From Planctomycetia bacterium (lineage in GTDB: Bacteria; Planctomycetota; Planctomycetia; Gemmatales; Gemmataceae): DNA of 58,344 nt. The position numbers were made by a program, and so were the translations under genes. Below the pieces are notes generated by a model. It was not told where the DNA came from. It searched no databases and saw nothing but the letters and a program-made list of their open reading frames with translations. The stretch covers positions 1 to 58,344 of the forward strand of contig SYLG01000031.1 of assembly GCA_005808665.1 (NCBI GenBank), read 5' to 3'. Positions 26,158-35,060 of this stretch are shown piece by piece (position 1 is the first letter of the stretch; each line of letters opens with the position of its first letter).

Positions 26158-27591
26158 ATGAACATTACGGAACTTGTCGTTGTGCTCGTGACCATAGGGA
26201 TAGTCTTTGCCGGGGTCATGACATTTGTAGGTTATGGCAGTCTGTTAGAGCGAAAAATATCCGCATGGGTACAAGATCGCATTGGCCCCAATCGGGTCGG
26301 TTTCGATTTGAACCAACCGATACTTGGCCTTTTCAAGGGATTTTTTGGCCTGGGCCAACCTCTGGCAGACGGTGTCAAATTCTTCCTCAAGGAAGAATTT
26401 ATACCTAAAAATGTCGATAAAGTGTTTTATTTTCTTGCTCCAGCGGTGGCATTATCAACCGCCATGATCGCCTTCGCGGTTGTTCCCTTTGGATCCACCT
26501 CCGTTGTCCCACCCCTTGTGGATAATCGAATTGACCTGGCGGTTTCCCAACCCAATCCCAACTACCAGCATCGGGTCTATCCCCGAACCCATGGCGAACT
26601 GGATAAAATCAGGGCTGCCAACCCTTTTCGTTCCGAAATCCTTGACCAGGCCAGGAATCAGAACCCCAATATCGAGTTACCAAAGGTGGCTGGTTTCGAT
26701 TTGGGGAGATCAGAAGTTCGTTTTGGCATTGCTCCCCACCTTGATATTGGGGTCCTTTTCGTGTTTGCGGTCTCAAGCCTGGCTGTTTATGGGGTGGTTC
26801 TGGCCGGGTGGTCGTCCAATAGCAAATATTCCCTTTTCGGGGCCCTGAGGGCCAGTGCCCAACTAATCAGTTATGAGATTCCGATGGGTATGTCGATCCT
26901 GGTTGTTGTGTTCATGGTTGGGTCGCTAAACCTTCAGGCGATTGTCGAATTTCAGGCCAGGCATACATGGTTCATCGTGTATCAACCTCTTGGCTGCCTT
27001 TTGTTTTTGACGGCAATCTTTGCCGAATGCAACCGGCTTCCCTTTGATTTACCGGAATGTGAACAGGAGCTGGTTGGAGGGTACCATACAGAATACAGCT
27101 CCATGAAATTTGCCTGCTTTATGATGGGGGAATACACCCACATGGTTACCACCAGTTTCCTTTTGGTTGCAATGTTTTTCGGTGGGTGGAACATTCCCTT
27201 CCTGGTCACCCAGGATTTTCCAGGGGGTGCCCTTGGGTGGGGTGCAAAACTCGTGGTGTTTTGTGGCAAGATGGTTGCCGTGATTGCCTTCTTTATGCTG
27301 GTTCGCTGGAGCCTTCTTCGATTCCGCTTTGATCAGCTCATGGGTTTGGCCTGGAAGGGTTTAATGACCTTGGGAATTCTCAACACCGTTGGGGCTGTTG
27401 TAATTCTGCAAACCAGACCTTTGGGTGAATTAAGCCTTTGGCTCCTTCCTGCATGGTCGGTTATCGCCCTGTTAGCGGTTACCGGGTATAGCATGACCCG
27501 ACCCAAAGCCCCTAACCGGTTCCGGACGGGAATCAAGCGTGTGGACCAGCGGTTGCCATCCCACCAGGAGCTTGTGGGAAACCGGGTATAA
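26158..27591 (+). CDS. nuoH: NADH-quinone oxidoreductase subunit H with a large loop insertion
   Basis: NuoH (477 residues) is the membrane subunit that helps form the quinone tunnel. ERKISAWVQDRIGPNRVG and RLPFDLPECEQELVGGYHTEYS are intact. Most homologues have about 320-430 residues. The difference lies mainly between residues 115 and 190, where a hydrophilic stretch (NRIDLAVSQPNPNYQHRVYP to VAGFDLGRSEVRFG) separates AVVPFG from APHLDIGVLF; in E. coli this loop is short. The C-terminus also has a basic tail after the last membrane segment. Starts 3 bases after nuoG. Confidence 0.95.
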   Translation: MNITELVVVLVTIGIVFAGVMTFVGYGSLLERKISAWVQDRIGPNRVGFDLNQPILGLFKGFFGLGQPLADGVKFFLKEEFIPKNVDKVFYFLAPAVALSTAMIAFAVVPFGSTSVVPPLVDNRIDLAVSQPNPNYQHRVYPRTHGELDKIRAANPFRSEILDQARNQNPNIELPKVAGFDLGRSEVRFGIAPHLDIGVLFVFAVSSLAVYGVVLAGWSSNSKYSLFGALRASAQLISYEIPMGMSILVVVFMVGSLNLQAIVEFQARHTWFIVYQPLGCLLFLTAIFAECNRLPFDLPECEQELVGGYHTEYSSMKFACFMMGEYTHMVTTSFLLVAMFFGGWNIPFLVTQDFPGGALGWGAKLVVFCGKMVAVIAFFMLVRWSLLRFRFDQLMGLAWKGLMTLGILNTVGAVVILQTRPLGELSLWLLPAWSVIALLAVTGYSMTRPKAPNRFRTGIKRVDQRLPSHQELVGNRV

Positions 27592-27615
27592 CCAAGAAAG
27601 TGGCATGGATTTCCA

Positions 27616-28218
27616 ATGGCGATTAACACAAATGAGGTGACATGGGTAGAGCCTCCCCAATTGGGGATTCTCGACCAGTTGTATTTGCCTGCGATAGCGG
27701 GGGGTATGGCCACGGCGTTCAAACACCTTCTTGAAACGGTAACGGGAACCGGGCCAGAACCAACCCAGCAATATCCCGAAGAAAAACCCAAATTACCACC
27801 GCATTATCGTGGGTTACACCGTCTCAATCGGGACGAAGAGGGGCGGGTCAAGTGTGTGGCCTGTTATATGTGCTCAACTGCCTGTCCCGCACACTGCATC
27901 GACATCGTTGCCGCACCATCCCCTTGGAAGGATCGTGAAAAATATCCGGAAACCTTCGTCATTGATGAACTACGGTGCATCTACTGTGGAATGTGCGAAC
28001 AAGCGTGTCCCGTAGATGCCATTGAATTGACCAGTATTTTTGATCTGACCGGGCTTTCCCGGGAACAGATGATCTTTAACAAGGAAAAACTCCTAGGTGT
28101 TTTTGATGAAACGGTCCGTAAGGGAACAGATCCGATTCGGACCCATACCGGGAAACTTGGGCCCGCCAGTGAACCGGCGGAAGGTGGATTGACCGAATCA
28201 AGCAGTGCACAAAGCTAG
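27616..28218 (+). CDS. nuoI: NADH-quinone oxidoreductase subunit I
   Basis: This 200-residue subunit carries two [4Fe-4S] clusters (N6a and N6b). The ligand sets CVACYMCSTACP and CIYCGMCEQACP are perfect. The C-terminal 50 residues are Gly/Glu/Ser-rich and poorly conserved. A 104-base gap separates it from nuoJ; it contains no obvious terminator. Confidence 0.96.
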   Translation: MAINTNEVTWVEPPQLGILDQLYLPAIAGGMATAFKHLLETVTGTGPEPTQQYPEEKPKLPPHYRGLHRLNRDEEGRVKCVACYMCSTACPAHCIDIVAAPSPWKDREKYPETFVIDELRCIYCGMCEQACPVDAIELTSIFDLTGLSREQMIFNKEKLLGVFDETVRKGTDPIRTHTGKLGPASEPAEGGLTESSSAQS

Positions 28219-28322
28219 GATTATTGATTAGGGTAGGTCGATTCCTGGTGGGATGCTGACCTTGAATCCTGAAAAACAAGGAACGGGCCCCAGGGGAATG
28301 GAGCCCAAAGTGATTTGGGGAA

Positions 28323-29114
28323 ATGATGGAACTTTTTGCGGCTAGCCAACCTGGCCTTTTGCGAATGGACTATTTTTTTGCTTTGGCCCTTGGTGCCCTG
28401 GGGATTTACCTCCTTTTGCCCAAACCAAAAGGCAAAACCAGCCTCCTTGGTTCCTTGGCTGCGTTGGGTTCGCTTGCCTGGCTTGGCTACCTTGGTTTTT
28501 CGCCAACCGGAATCACGATTGAAACCGGGCTTTTTTACCTTTTTGGATTTTTTGCGTTGGTGGGTGCGGGGCTAATGGTGACCCAAACCAATCCAGCCCG
28601 GGCGGCAATATCCTTTGTCCTTGTGGTGATTTGTGTGGGGGGGCTGATGTTGTTGCTGGCAGCTCCTTTCCTTATGGCTGCCAACATGATCGTTTATGCC
28701 GGGGCAATTGTGGTTACTTTCCTTTTTGTTTTAATGCTCGCTTCGCAACGGGCCCCTTCCGATTCGGACAATCGCTCCCGGGAACCTGCCTTGGCATGTT
28801 TCACCGGCTTGGCTCTTTCGGCTAGCCTGATCCTGTTGCTTCAAAGGGATCAGGAAAATGCAAACAAGGGTATGGGCCAATGGAAGGGGCTTGGTGCCCC
28901 AGTTGCTGCTGTTCGCTTGCATCAAGAGGAAAACCTGCGGCGCGACGCAAGCGGTCGACCGCATTCCCCTGCCGACAACACCACTTTTTTGGGTCAAACC
29001 CTTTATACCTCCCTGCTTTTGCCGGTGGAACTTGCCGGGGCACTCTTGTTGGTGGCAACGGTTGGGGCAATCCTGATCGCCCAAAGGCGTTCCGGTGTGG
29101 AGGTGATGCCATGA
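28323..29114 (+). CDS. nuoJ: NADH-quinone oxidoreductase subunit J
   Basis: NuoJ (263 residues) is a membrane subunit. The conserved helix with the pi-bulge is recognisable in YLFGFFALVGAGLMVTQTNPARAAI and MIVYAGAIVVTFLFVLML. Compared with E. coli it has an extra N-terminal hydrophobic segment and a long hydrophilic loop (about residues 178-220, RDQENANKGMGQWKG onward) before the last helix. It ends with an ATGA overlap into nuoK. Confidence 0.92.
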   Translation: MMELFAASQPGLLRMDYFFALALGALGIYLLLPKPKGKTSLLGSLAALGSLAWLGYLGFSPTGITIETGLFYLFGFFALVGAGLMVTQTNPARAAISFVLVVICVGGLMLLLAAPFLMAANMIVYAGAIVVTFLFVLMLASQRAPSDSDNRSREPALACFTGLALSASLILLLQRDQENANKGMGQWKGLGAPVAAVRLHQEENLRRDASGRPHSPADNTTFLGQTLYTSLLLPVELAGALLLVATVGAILIAQRRSGVEVMP

Positions 29115-29554
29115 TGGAGGTTATTGATTTCCCCCCTGGTCTAACCCATTACCTTTCCCTTGGGGCCCTGTTGTTCGTGTTGGGATTGGTTGGGTTTTTG
29201 AGTCGGCGGAACATGATCCTCATGTTCCTGAATGCCGAACTGATGATTCAAGGTGTCGCTCTTAATTTTGTGGCGTTTGCAAGGCATCGCGGAAATTTGG
29301 AAGGGCAGGGATTCGTCCTTTTCCTTTTGGCGGTAGCTGCCTGTGAGGCGGCAATTGCCTTGGCCCTTATTCTGGTTTTGTACCGGACCCAACATTCGCT
29401 GGATGTGAGCGTGTGGCAAAACCTCCGCGAAGAAGGCCTGGATCCAACTCTGGATGAGGAGCCGCTGCCACTTGGTCCATTGGAAGAAAAAAGCCCCGTC
29501 CTTACCCCGGCCGGGATCGGGCCCCAACAGCCCGAGGAGACAAGCCATGTTTGA
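29111..29554 (+). CDS. nuoK: NADH-quinone oxidoreductase subunit K with C-terminal extension
   Basis: The first 100 residues match NuoK: LSLGALLFVLGLVGFLSRRN, MFLNAELMIQGVALNFVAF with the membrane glutamate, and AACEAAIALALILVLYR with the second glutamate; both are needed for proton transfer in the family. After that a tail of about 45 Pro/Glu-rich residues follows, absent from most NuoK proteins, which have about 100 residues. The frame is open upstream, but ATG 29111 sits in the ATGATG at the end of nuoJ and gives the standard N-terminus. Confidence 0.93.
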   Translation: MMEVIDFPPGLTHYLSLGALLFVLGLVGFLSRRNMILMFLNAELMIQGVALNFVAFARHRGNLEGQGFVLFLLAVAACEAAIALALILVLYRTQHSLDVSVWQNLREEGLDPTLDEEPLPLGPLEEKSPVLTPAGIGPQQPEETSHV

Positions 29555-31586
29555 CCCTTTCGGACTTGCCTTGATTCCATTGTTTCCTGCTTTGGCTGGT
29601 GCGATAATCCTTCTGTTTGGTCCCAGGATATTAAAAGGCCAAAGTCATTGGCCTTTGATTGCGGCATGTGTTGTGTCGTTCGTGCTTTCCCTTTTTGCAA
29701 TCCAATCCCTGCAAGGTGACTTGGGTATCCGCGAAATTTCCTATCAGGGCGGGCATTGGTTTTCCACCTCTGGACCCAATCCGGTTAGTGTGGGTTGGCA
29801 ATTCCGGATGGATCCCATTTCGGGGATGATGGTCCCCATGGTCCTCTTTTTGTCCACCATTATTGCCACCTTCTCGGTCGGTTATATGAAGGATGATCCA
29901 GGTTATTCGCGTTATTTCGGGATCTTTGCCCTTTTCGTTGCCGCAATGACGCTTCTGGTGTTGGCGGATAATGTCCTATTGCTTTATGCCGGTTGGGAAG
30001 GGGTGGGTGTTTGCTCCTTCCTTTTGATTGGTTTCTGGTTCCAAAAGCCAACCGCCCTAAAGGCTGCCCGTAAGGCATTTATGGTCACCCGAATTGGTGA
30101 TGTTGGGTTACTGTTGGGAATTTTAATGCTGTGGGTGGGGTGTGGATATTCCCTCCATATTCCAACTTTGTTGGTCAAAGCCCAAGCCCTTTCACCTGAA
30201 TATCTTTATATGGCGGGTTTCCTTTTGTTTGTCGGAGCCATGGGCAAAAGTGCCCAATTCCCGCTTCATATCTGGCTGCCCGATGCGATGGAGGGGCCGA
30301 CCCCGGTTAGTGCCCTCATTCATGCGGCGACCATGGTAACCGCTGGGGTGTACCTCGTTGCCCGGTTCCTGCCGTTCATCAGTTTATCACCCGATTTGTT
30401 GATCTTTATTGGCTTCATTGGTGGAATTACTGCCCTTTTGGCCGCCTTGATAGCCCTTACCCAGAATGACCTGAAACGGATTTTAGCCTACTCCACCATC
30501 AGTCAATTGGGGTACATGTTTATGGCCTTGGGTTCGGGGCGATCTGACCTATCCGGAACCAGCCTTGTTACCTTTGCCATGGTGGCCGCCATGTTTCATC
30601 TTTTTACCCACGCCTTTTTCAAGGCACTTTTGTTTCTATCCGCAGGGAGTGTGATGCACTCCATGGGACATGTTGTCGACCTAAGGCGTTTGGGTGGTTT
30701 GAGGAGGGTGCTACCGCTAACCCATATTGCTTTCCTTTCGGGGTCCCTGGCGCTGGTTGGCCTTTTACCTTTTTCCGGATTCTGGAGCAAAGATGAAATC
30801 CTGGTTGCATTGGATGCGGCCTCCCATGGCCCCAATCGAACGATTTCCTACATTGTTCTCACCTGGATAGGCCTTATCACAGCGGGATTGACCGCATTTT
30901 ACACTTTCCGGGCCTATTTTTTGGTGTTCTGGGGTGAGGTAAAAATCCCTATTGAAGTGCTTGCCCACGGAAATGGTGATCATGGACATTCGCACCCACA
31001 AGACAGTTATGATCCTCTCGCCGTGCTGTCCGATAAGACCGTGGCCCATGAATCCCCATGGATAATGACTCTTCCCCTGCTTGTTTTGATTCCCTTTGCC
31101 CTTGGGGTTGGTGGACTGTTTGGTCCCTCGCACACGATGTTTGATTTTTTGGCGGCAACCCCGGGGTATAGTGCATTTCATGGAGATTTTAGCACAAGCC
31201 ATTGGGTGGCGTTCGCTTCCCAAGTATTTGGGTTGGGAGGTATCGGCCTTGCCTTCCTTATGTATGTATTGCACCCCAGATTGGCTGCCGTAACGAAAAA
31301 AGTTTCAGGATCGGTCTACAATCTGTCCTTGAATCGCTTTTATCTGGATGAATTGTTGACAATCCTGTTTGTCCGCTCGCTTCAGATCTTAAGTTGGTTA
31401 ATCCAGGCTTTGGACAGGGAACTTTGGGACAAACTTGTCGATTCCGTGGCCCGGATCCCGGCATGGCTAGGTGACAAATTTCGACCTGTGCAAAACGGGC
31501 TTGTTCAGTTTTACGCCTTGGCGATGGCGTTGGGATTGACCATTTTCCTGGTATTCCTCGCCTTTGGGGATCGGCTTTTCCGCTAA
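29547..31586 (+). CDS. nuoL: NADH-quinone oxidoreductase subunit L
   Basis: NuoL (679 residues) is the distal antiporter-like proton channel. The motifs GWEGVGVCSFLLIGFW, FPLHIWLPDAMEGPTPVSALIHAATMVTAGVYL and the lysine helix LTQNDLKRILAYSTISQLGYM are canonical. A His-rich loop (HGNGDHGHSHPQDSY) lies before the C-terminal lateral helix. ATG 29547 gives MFDPFGLALIPLFPAL and overlaps nuoK by 8 bases; the frame is open further upstream but that part overlaps nuoK more deeply and has no family similarity. Confidence 0.95.
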   Translation: MFDPFGLALIPLFPALAGAIILLFGPRILKGQSHWPLIAACVVSFVLSLFAIQSLQGDLGIREISYQGGHWFSTSGPNPVSVGWQFRMDPISGMMVPMVLFLSTIIATFSVGYMKDDPGYSRYFGIFALFVAAMTLLVLADNVLLLYAGWEGVGVCSFLLIGFWFQKPTALKAARKAFMVTRIGDVGLLLGILMLWVGCGYSLHIPTLLVKAQALSPEYLYMAGFLLFVGAMGKSAQFPLHIWLPDAMEGPTPVSALIHAATMVTAGVYLVARFLPFISLSPDLLIFIGFIGGITALLAALIALTQNDLKRILAYSTISQLGYMFMALGSGRSDLSGTSLVTFAMVAAMFHLFTHAFFKALLFLSAGSVMHSMGHVVDLRRLGGLRRVLPLTHIAFLSGSLALVGLLPFSGFWSKDEILVALDAASHGPNRTISYIVLTWIGLITAGLTAFYTFRAYFLVFWGEVKIPIEVLAHGNGDHGHSHPQDSYDPLAVLSDKTVAHESPWIMTLPLLVLIPFALGVGGLFGPSHTMFDFLAATPGYSAFHGDFSTSHWVAFASQVFGLGGIGLAFLMYVLHPRLAAVTKKVSGSVYNLSLNRFYLDELLTILFVRSLQILSWLIQALDRELWDKLVDSVARIPAWLGDKFRPVQNGLVQFYALAMALGLTIFLVFLAFGDRLFR

Positions 31587-31608
31587 GGATGCCGCTTAAG
31601 GACCACTC

Positions 31609-33423
31609 ATGAAGGAAGCGCTTTTAGCCCTGATTGCCATACCTCTTTTTGGGGCATTGCTAACTGTATTTACGGCCAGGCATTGCCGTAATCGGGCCCG
31701 GACCATTGCCTTGACAGCAACTATTATGACGCTTGCAATAAGCGTTTGGTTGGTGGCGGTTGATTTTTGTGGTTGGGGTGGGCAACCTGGTTCGTATGCA
31801 GGGGAAACGCGCTTTCTGATCCTAGGAACCGGTGGCCCGGTTGACCCTTTACGGGGCATATCCTTTCATATCGGATTGGATGGCATTAGCCTGGGGATGA
31901 TCTTCCTGACAGGCTTCCTTTTTCCTGCAGCCCTTTTCCTGACGGGTAAAGCCTCCCCTTTGAATGATTGGGGTTTTCTCGCCTGGTTTCAAGCTCTTCA
32001 GGGCCTTACTTTCGGGGCTTTCCTGTCACTGGACCTGGTTCTTTTTTATCTCTTCTTTGAGTTGACACTCATTCCCCTCTACTTCATGGTTGGGGGTTGG
32101 GGCGGGGGACTAAGGATTGAAGCCGCAACCAAACTTTTCCTTTACGGCTTAACGGGAAGCCTTTTCACATTAGGTGGAATTGTAGGTGTCAGTTTAGCTT
32201 TGGGTGGGATGGACAAGGGTTGTGATTTCTCCATTCCAAGGCTTGTTCTTGTAGCCCAGGATCGTGGCAAACCCATGGAAGCTTCCATGGAAAGGGTGGC
32301 CAAAGCAAAATCGGAAATGGAAAAAACCATGTCCGATAGGGAAAAAGATGCGGCTCGGGCCAGGTTTGACGAGGCGGAACATGACCTGTTTCAAAAACGC
32401 AAAGTGGAGGCACAGTGGTTCAATTGGCAAACCACCCTGTTTTTGATGCTCATGGCTGGCCTTGCGGTAAAGATTCCGATTATTCCTGTCCACTTTTGGC
32501 AACCCTTGGCGTATCGCGAGGCCCCAATTGCCCTAACGGTGGTTTTAAGTGCAGCTCTTGCCAAATTGGGCCTTTTTGGAGTGGTTCGAATCGTCCTTCC
32601 TTTGTTGCCTGATGCTTCCGTGAGGTTGGCCACTCCAGTCCTCGGGACTTTGGCAACCATCGGAATTTTGTACGGGGGATTGGCCGCTTTGGGCACCTCA
32701 AACCTTCGTTCGATGTTGGCATTCAGTAGTATCAGCCACTTGGGGTTCTGCCTTTTGGGTTTGGTTTCACTTAATGAAACCGGCCTCACCGGGGGTGTGC
32801 TTCAAATGATCAATCACGGCATTACCACGGGTGGGCTTTGGTTGCTTGCCCTTATCCTTCTGGAAAGGTTTCCCTCTCTGGAAATTCACACCTTTAGTGG
32901 CATGGGGAAGCGGTTCAAGGCGATGGGTGTCGTTGCGGTTTTGTTGGTGCTTTCCTCTGTGGGCCTGCCTGGCCTAAACAATTTTGTCGGGGAGGCTTTG
33001 TCCCTTTTGGGAATGTTTGCCCAGGGAGGGGAGGGACGCCAGCTTGCCGTCCTGGCAACCCTGGGTCTGATCCTGGGTGCCTGGTATATGCTTAATTTTT
33101 TGCTTAGAACTTTTTATGGTGATGAGCGGATACCAGCGACGGTTCAGGGTCGGATTCCCACCGACCTTACCGGTTGCGAAAAGATGGTCTTTACTTCAAT
33201 CCTTGCCCTTTGTTTTTTGTTAGGCCTTTATCCCCAACCCGCCCTGAAAAGAATCTCGGCAGATACCCATCTTGTTGCCCGGGAATTGGGTGAAGCCAGG
33301 CGCCGTCAAATGGGTAACCCAATACCCGAAAACATCGGTTCCATGGTCCTCACCCATGGTTCTCCCAAGTCGGGCACGAATCAACCATCCGCACCCCAAA
33401 CCCAAAAAGGGGGAGCCCGATAA
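31609..33423 (+). CDS. nuoM: NADH-quinone oxidoreductase subunit M with coiled-coil-like insertion
   Basis: NuoM (604 residues) is the second antiporter-like subunit; most homologues have about 490-560. The key glutamate is in FFELTLIPLYFMVGGWGG and the membrane lysine in KIPIIPVHFW. Between residues about 205 and 272 lies a charged, Ala/Glu/Lys-rich stretch (MERVAKAKSEMEKTMSDREK and on) that looks like a helical hairpin or coiled coil and is not part of the usual fold. The nearby LPDAH segment reads QPLAY here, unlike NuoL, so the proton path may differ. Overlaps nuoN by one base (TAATG). Confidence 0.93.
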   Translation: MKEALLALIAIPLFGALLTVFTARHCRNRARTIALTATIMTLAISVWLVAVDFCGWGGQPGSYAGETRFLILGTGGPVDPLRGISFHIGLDGISLGMIFLTGFLFPAALFLTGKASPLNDWGFLAWFQALQGLTFGAFLSLDLVLFYLFFELTLIPLYFMVGGWGGGLRIEAATKLFLYGLTGSLFTLGGIVGVSLALGGMDKGCDFSIPRLVLVAQDRGKPMEASMERVAKAKSEMEKTMSDREKDAARARFDEAEHDLFQKRKVEAQWFNWQTTLFLMLMAGLAVKIPIIPVHFWQPLAYREAPIALTVVLSAALAKLGLFGVVRIVLPLLPDASVRLATPVLGTLATIGILYGGLAALGTSNLRSMLAFSSISHLGFCLLGLVSLNETGLTGGVLQMINHGITTGGLWLLALILLERFPSLEIHTFSGMGKRFKAMGVVAVLLVLSSVGLPGLNNFVGEALSLLGMFAQGGEGRQLAVLATLGLILGAWYMLNFLLRTFYGDERIPATVQGRIPTDLTGCEKMVFTSILALCFLLGLYPQPALKRISADTHLVARELGEARRRQMGNPIPENIGSMVLTHGSPKSGTNQPSAPQTQKGGAR

Positions 33424-35057
33424 TGGATATGGACCTAACTCTTTCCAGTTCAAGTCCCAGCGATTTTCTCGCCTCGGTGGCCCCGGGATTCCCCGAATTT
33501 TTCCTTCTTGCCCTTGGGTCTCTTGTTTTCCTTGGTGGAACTTTCCGTCAGGATCGGCCACTTTGGGGTTGGATCAGTTTTTTTGGATTGGTGACTGCTT
33601 TGGCCTTGGCATTAAGACCTATTTTCCACTCCCCGATGGAAGGCAATGCCTACCATGGGCCACTGGTTTATGATGGGCTTTCCCAAACCCTTAGGCTGCT
33701 TACCTTTTTGTGTGGGGCCGGCTTGGTCCTTATGGGTTGGGAGGAAGGGGATTCCACCCATATAGCAGAGCGAAACGGGCTGATCCTTTTTGCAACCGCC
33801 GGGGCATCTTTGTGTGTGGCGGCAAACGACTTGGCGACCCTTTTCCTATCCCTTGAGTTGGTCAGCATACCAACCTATTTGATTCTTTTCCTGACTCGGG
33901 GGGACAAATTCGGGAGAGAATCAACCCTCAAATATTTCCTTTTAAGCATTTTTTCCTCGGCTATGATGCTTTTTGGATTTAGTTACCTTTATGGCATTAC
34001 CGGATCTTTGCAGATTCCCGAAATTTTGGCGATATTGTCCCAAAGTAGCCTGAACCCTGTTCCCGAGGCGGTTCCTACTGCCCGTTTGGTGGGATTGGTA
34101 ATGGTGGTGGCGGGGCTCGGTTTCAAGGTAACTGCTGTCCCATTTCACTTTTATGCACCTGATGTTTATCAGGGAACTAGCCATTTTGGGGCTTCCGTTT
34201 TGTCAACACTTCCCAAGATTGCCGGCTTTGCTGCCTTGGCAAGGCTTACTGGTCTCACCTTTGAAACCAATGGAGGCGTGTTTTTACCCTTCGAAAGCCA
34301 GTCCAGCTATCTCTTCTGGATTTTAGCCTCCGTTACCATGACCCTGGGTAATGTCATCGCCCTTTGGCAAACCAACCTGAGAAGGCTGTTTGCCTATTCA
34401 GGGATTGCCCACGCCGGCTACATGCTGGTTGCACTTTCCGTGGGGAAGGAGGTCGGTGCCACGGGAGCCTTGGCCGCATTGGTGGTATACCTCTGGGCCT
34501 ATGTGGCCATGACCCTGGGTGTGTTTGCGATTTTCATTTACCTCGATAAAAAAGGCAAACATGTTGAAAAAGTGGAACACCTGAATGGGTTGGCAAAAAC
34601 CGACCCGGTTGCCGGTGGAATCATGGTGGTTCTCCTCATGAGCCTGATTGGGCTTCCCTTGACAGCGGGGTTCATTGGCAAGTTGGCATTGGTGCAATGT
34701 GCCTTAAGAAGGGGACTTGAAAGTGCCATTACCGAAGCCCATCCCAATAGTGAATTAAGGCTCTTTTTTGGCCTCTCAATCATGATCCTTGTCAATGCGG
34801 CCATTGCCGGCTGGTATTACCTTCGCATGATTGGGGCCCTTTACCTGCGCAAGGGAAAAGATACACACCCATCCAACCGCCCTGTGGCCGCCTTGGTTAC
34901 CGGGTTTGTCTGTGTGGTGGTTACTGTTGCCGTAGGGATATTGCCTGGCTTGGTGACTCGGGGAATAGGCGAGGTCCCATGGCATGGGATAAAGTCCAAA
35001 GCTGGGATGGCCAACCCCATGGATAAATCCCCCATGGAAAAACCACCCGGACATTAG
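33423..35057 (+). CDS. nuoN: NADH-quinone oxidoreductase subunit N
   Basis: NuoN (544 residues) is the third antiporter-like subunit. FLSLELVSIPTYLILFLTR, VPFHFYAPDVYQGTSHFGASVLSTLPKIAGFAAL and WQTNLRRLFAYSGIAHAGYML match the family, including the membrane glutamate and lysines. It is the last nuo gene; the following kinase-like gene starts 3 bases later, so the transcript probably runs on. Confidence 0.95.
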   Translation: MDMDLTLSSSSPSDFLASVAPGFPEFFLLALGSLVFLGGTFRQDRPLWGWISFFGLVTALALALRPIFHSPMEGNAYHGPLVYDGLSQTLRLLTFLCGAGLVLMGWEEGDSTHIAERNGLILFATAGASLCVAANDLATLFLSLELVSIPTYLILFLTRGDKFGRESTLKYFLLSIFSSAMMLFGFSYLYGITGSLQIPEILAILSQSSLNPVPEAVPTARLVGLVMVVAGLGFKVTAVPFHFYAPDVYQGTSHFGASVLSTLPKIAGFAALARLTGLTFETNGGVFLPFESQSSYLFWILASVTMTLGNVIALWQTNLRRLFAYSGIAHAGYMLVALSVGKEVGATGALAALVVYLWAYVAMTLGVFAIFIYLDKKGKHVEKVEHLNGLAKTDPVAGGIMVVLLMSLIGLPLTAGFIGKLALVQCALRRGLESAITEAHPNSELRLFFGLSIMILVNAAIAGWYYLRMIGALYLRKGKDTHPSNRPVAALVTGFVCVVVTVAVGILPGLVTRGIGEVPWHGIKSKAGMANPMDKSPMEKPPGH

Positions 35058-35060
35058 CCC

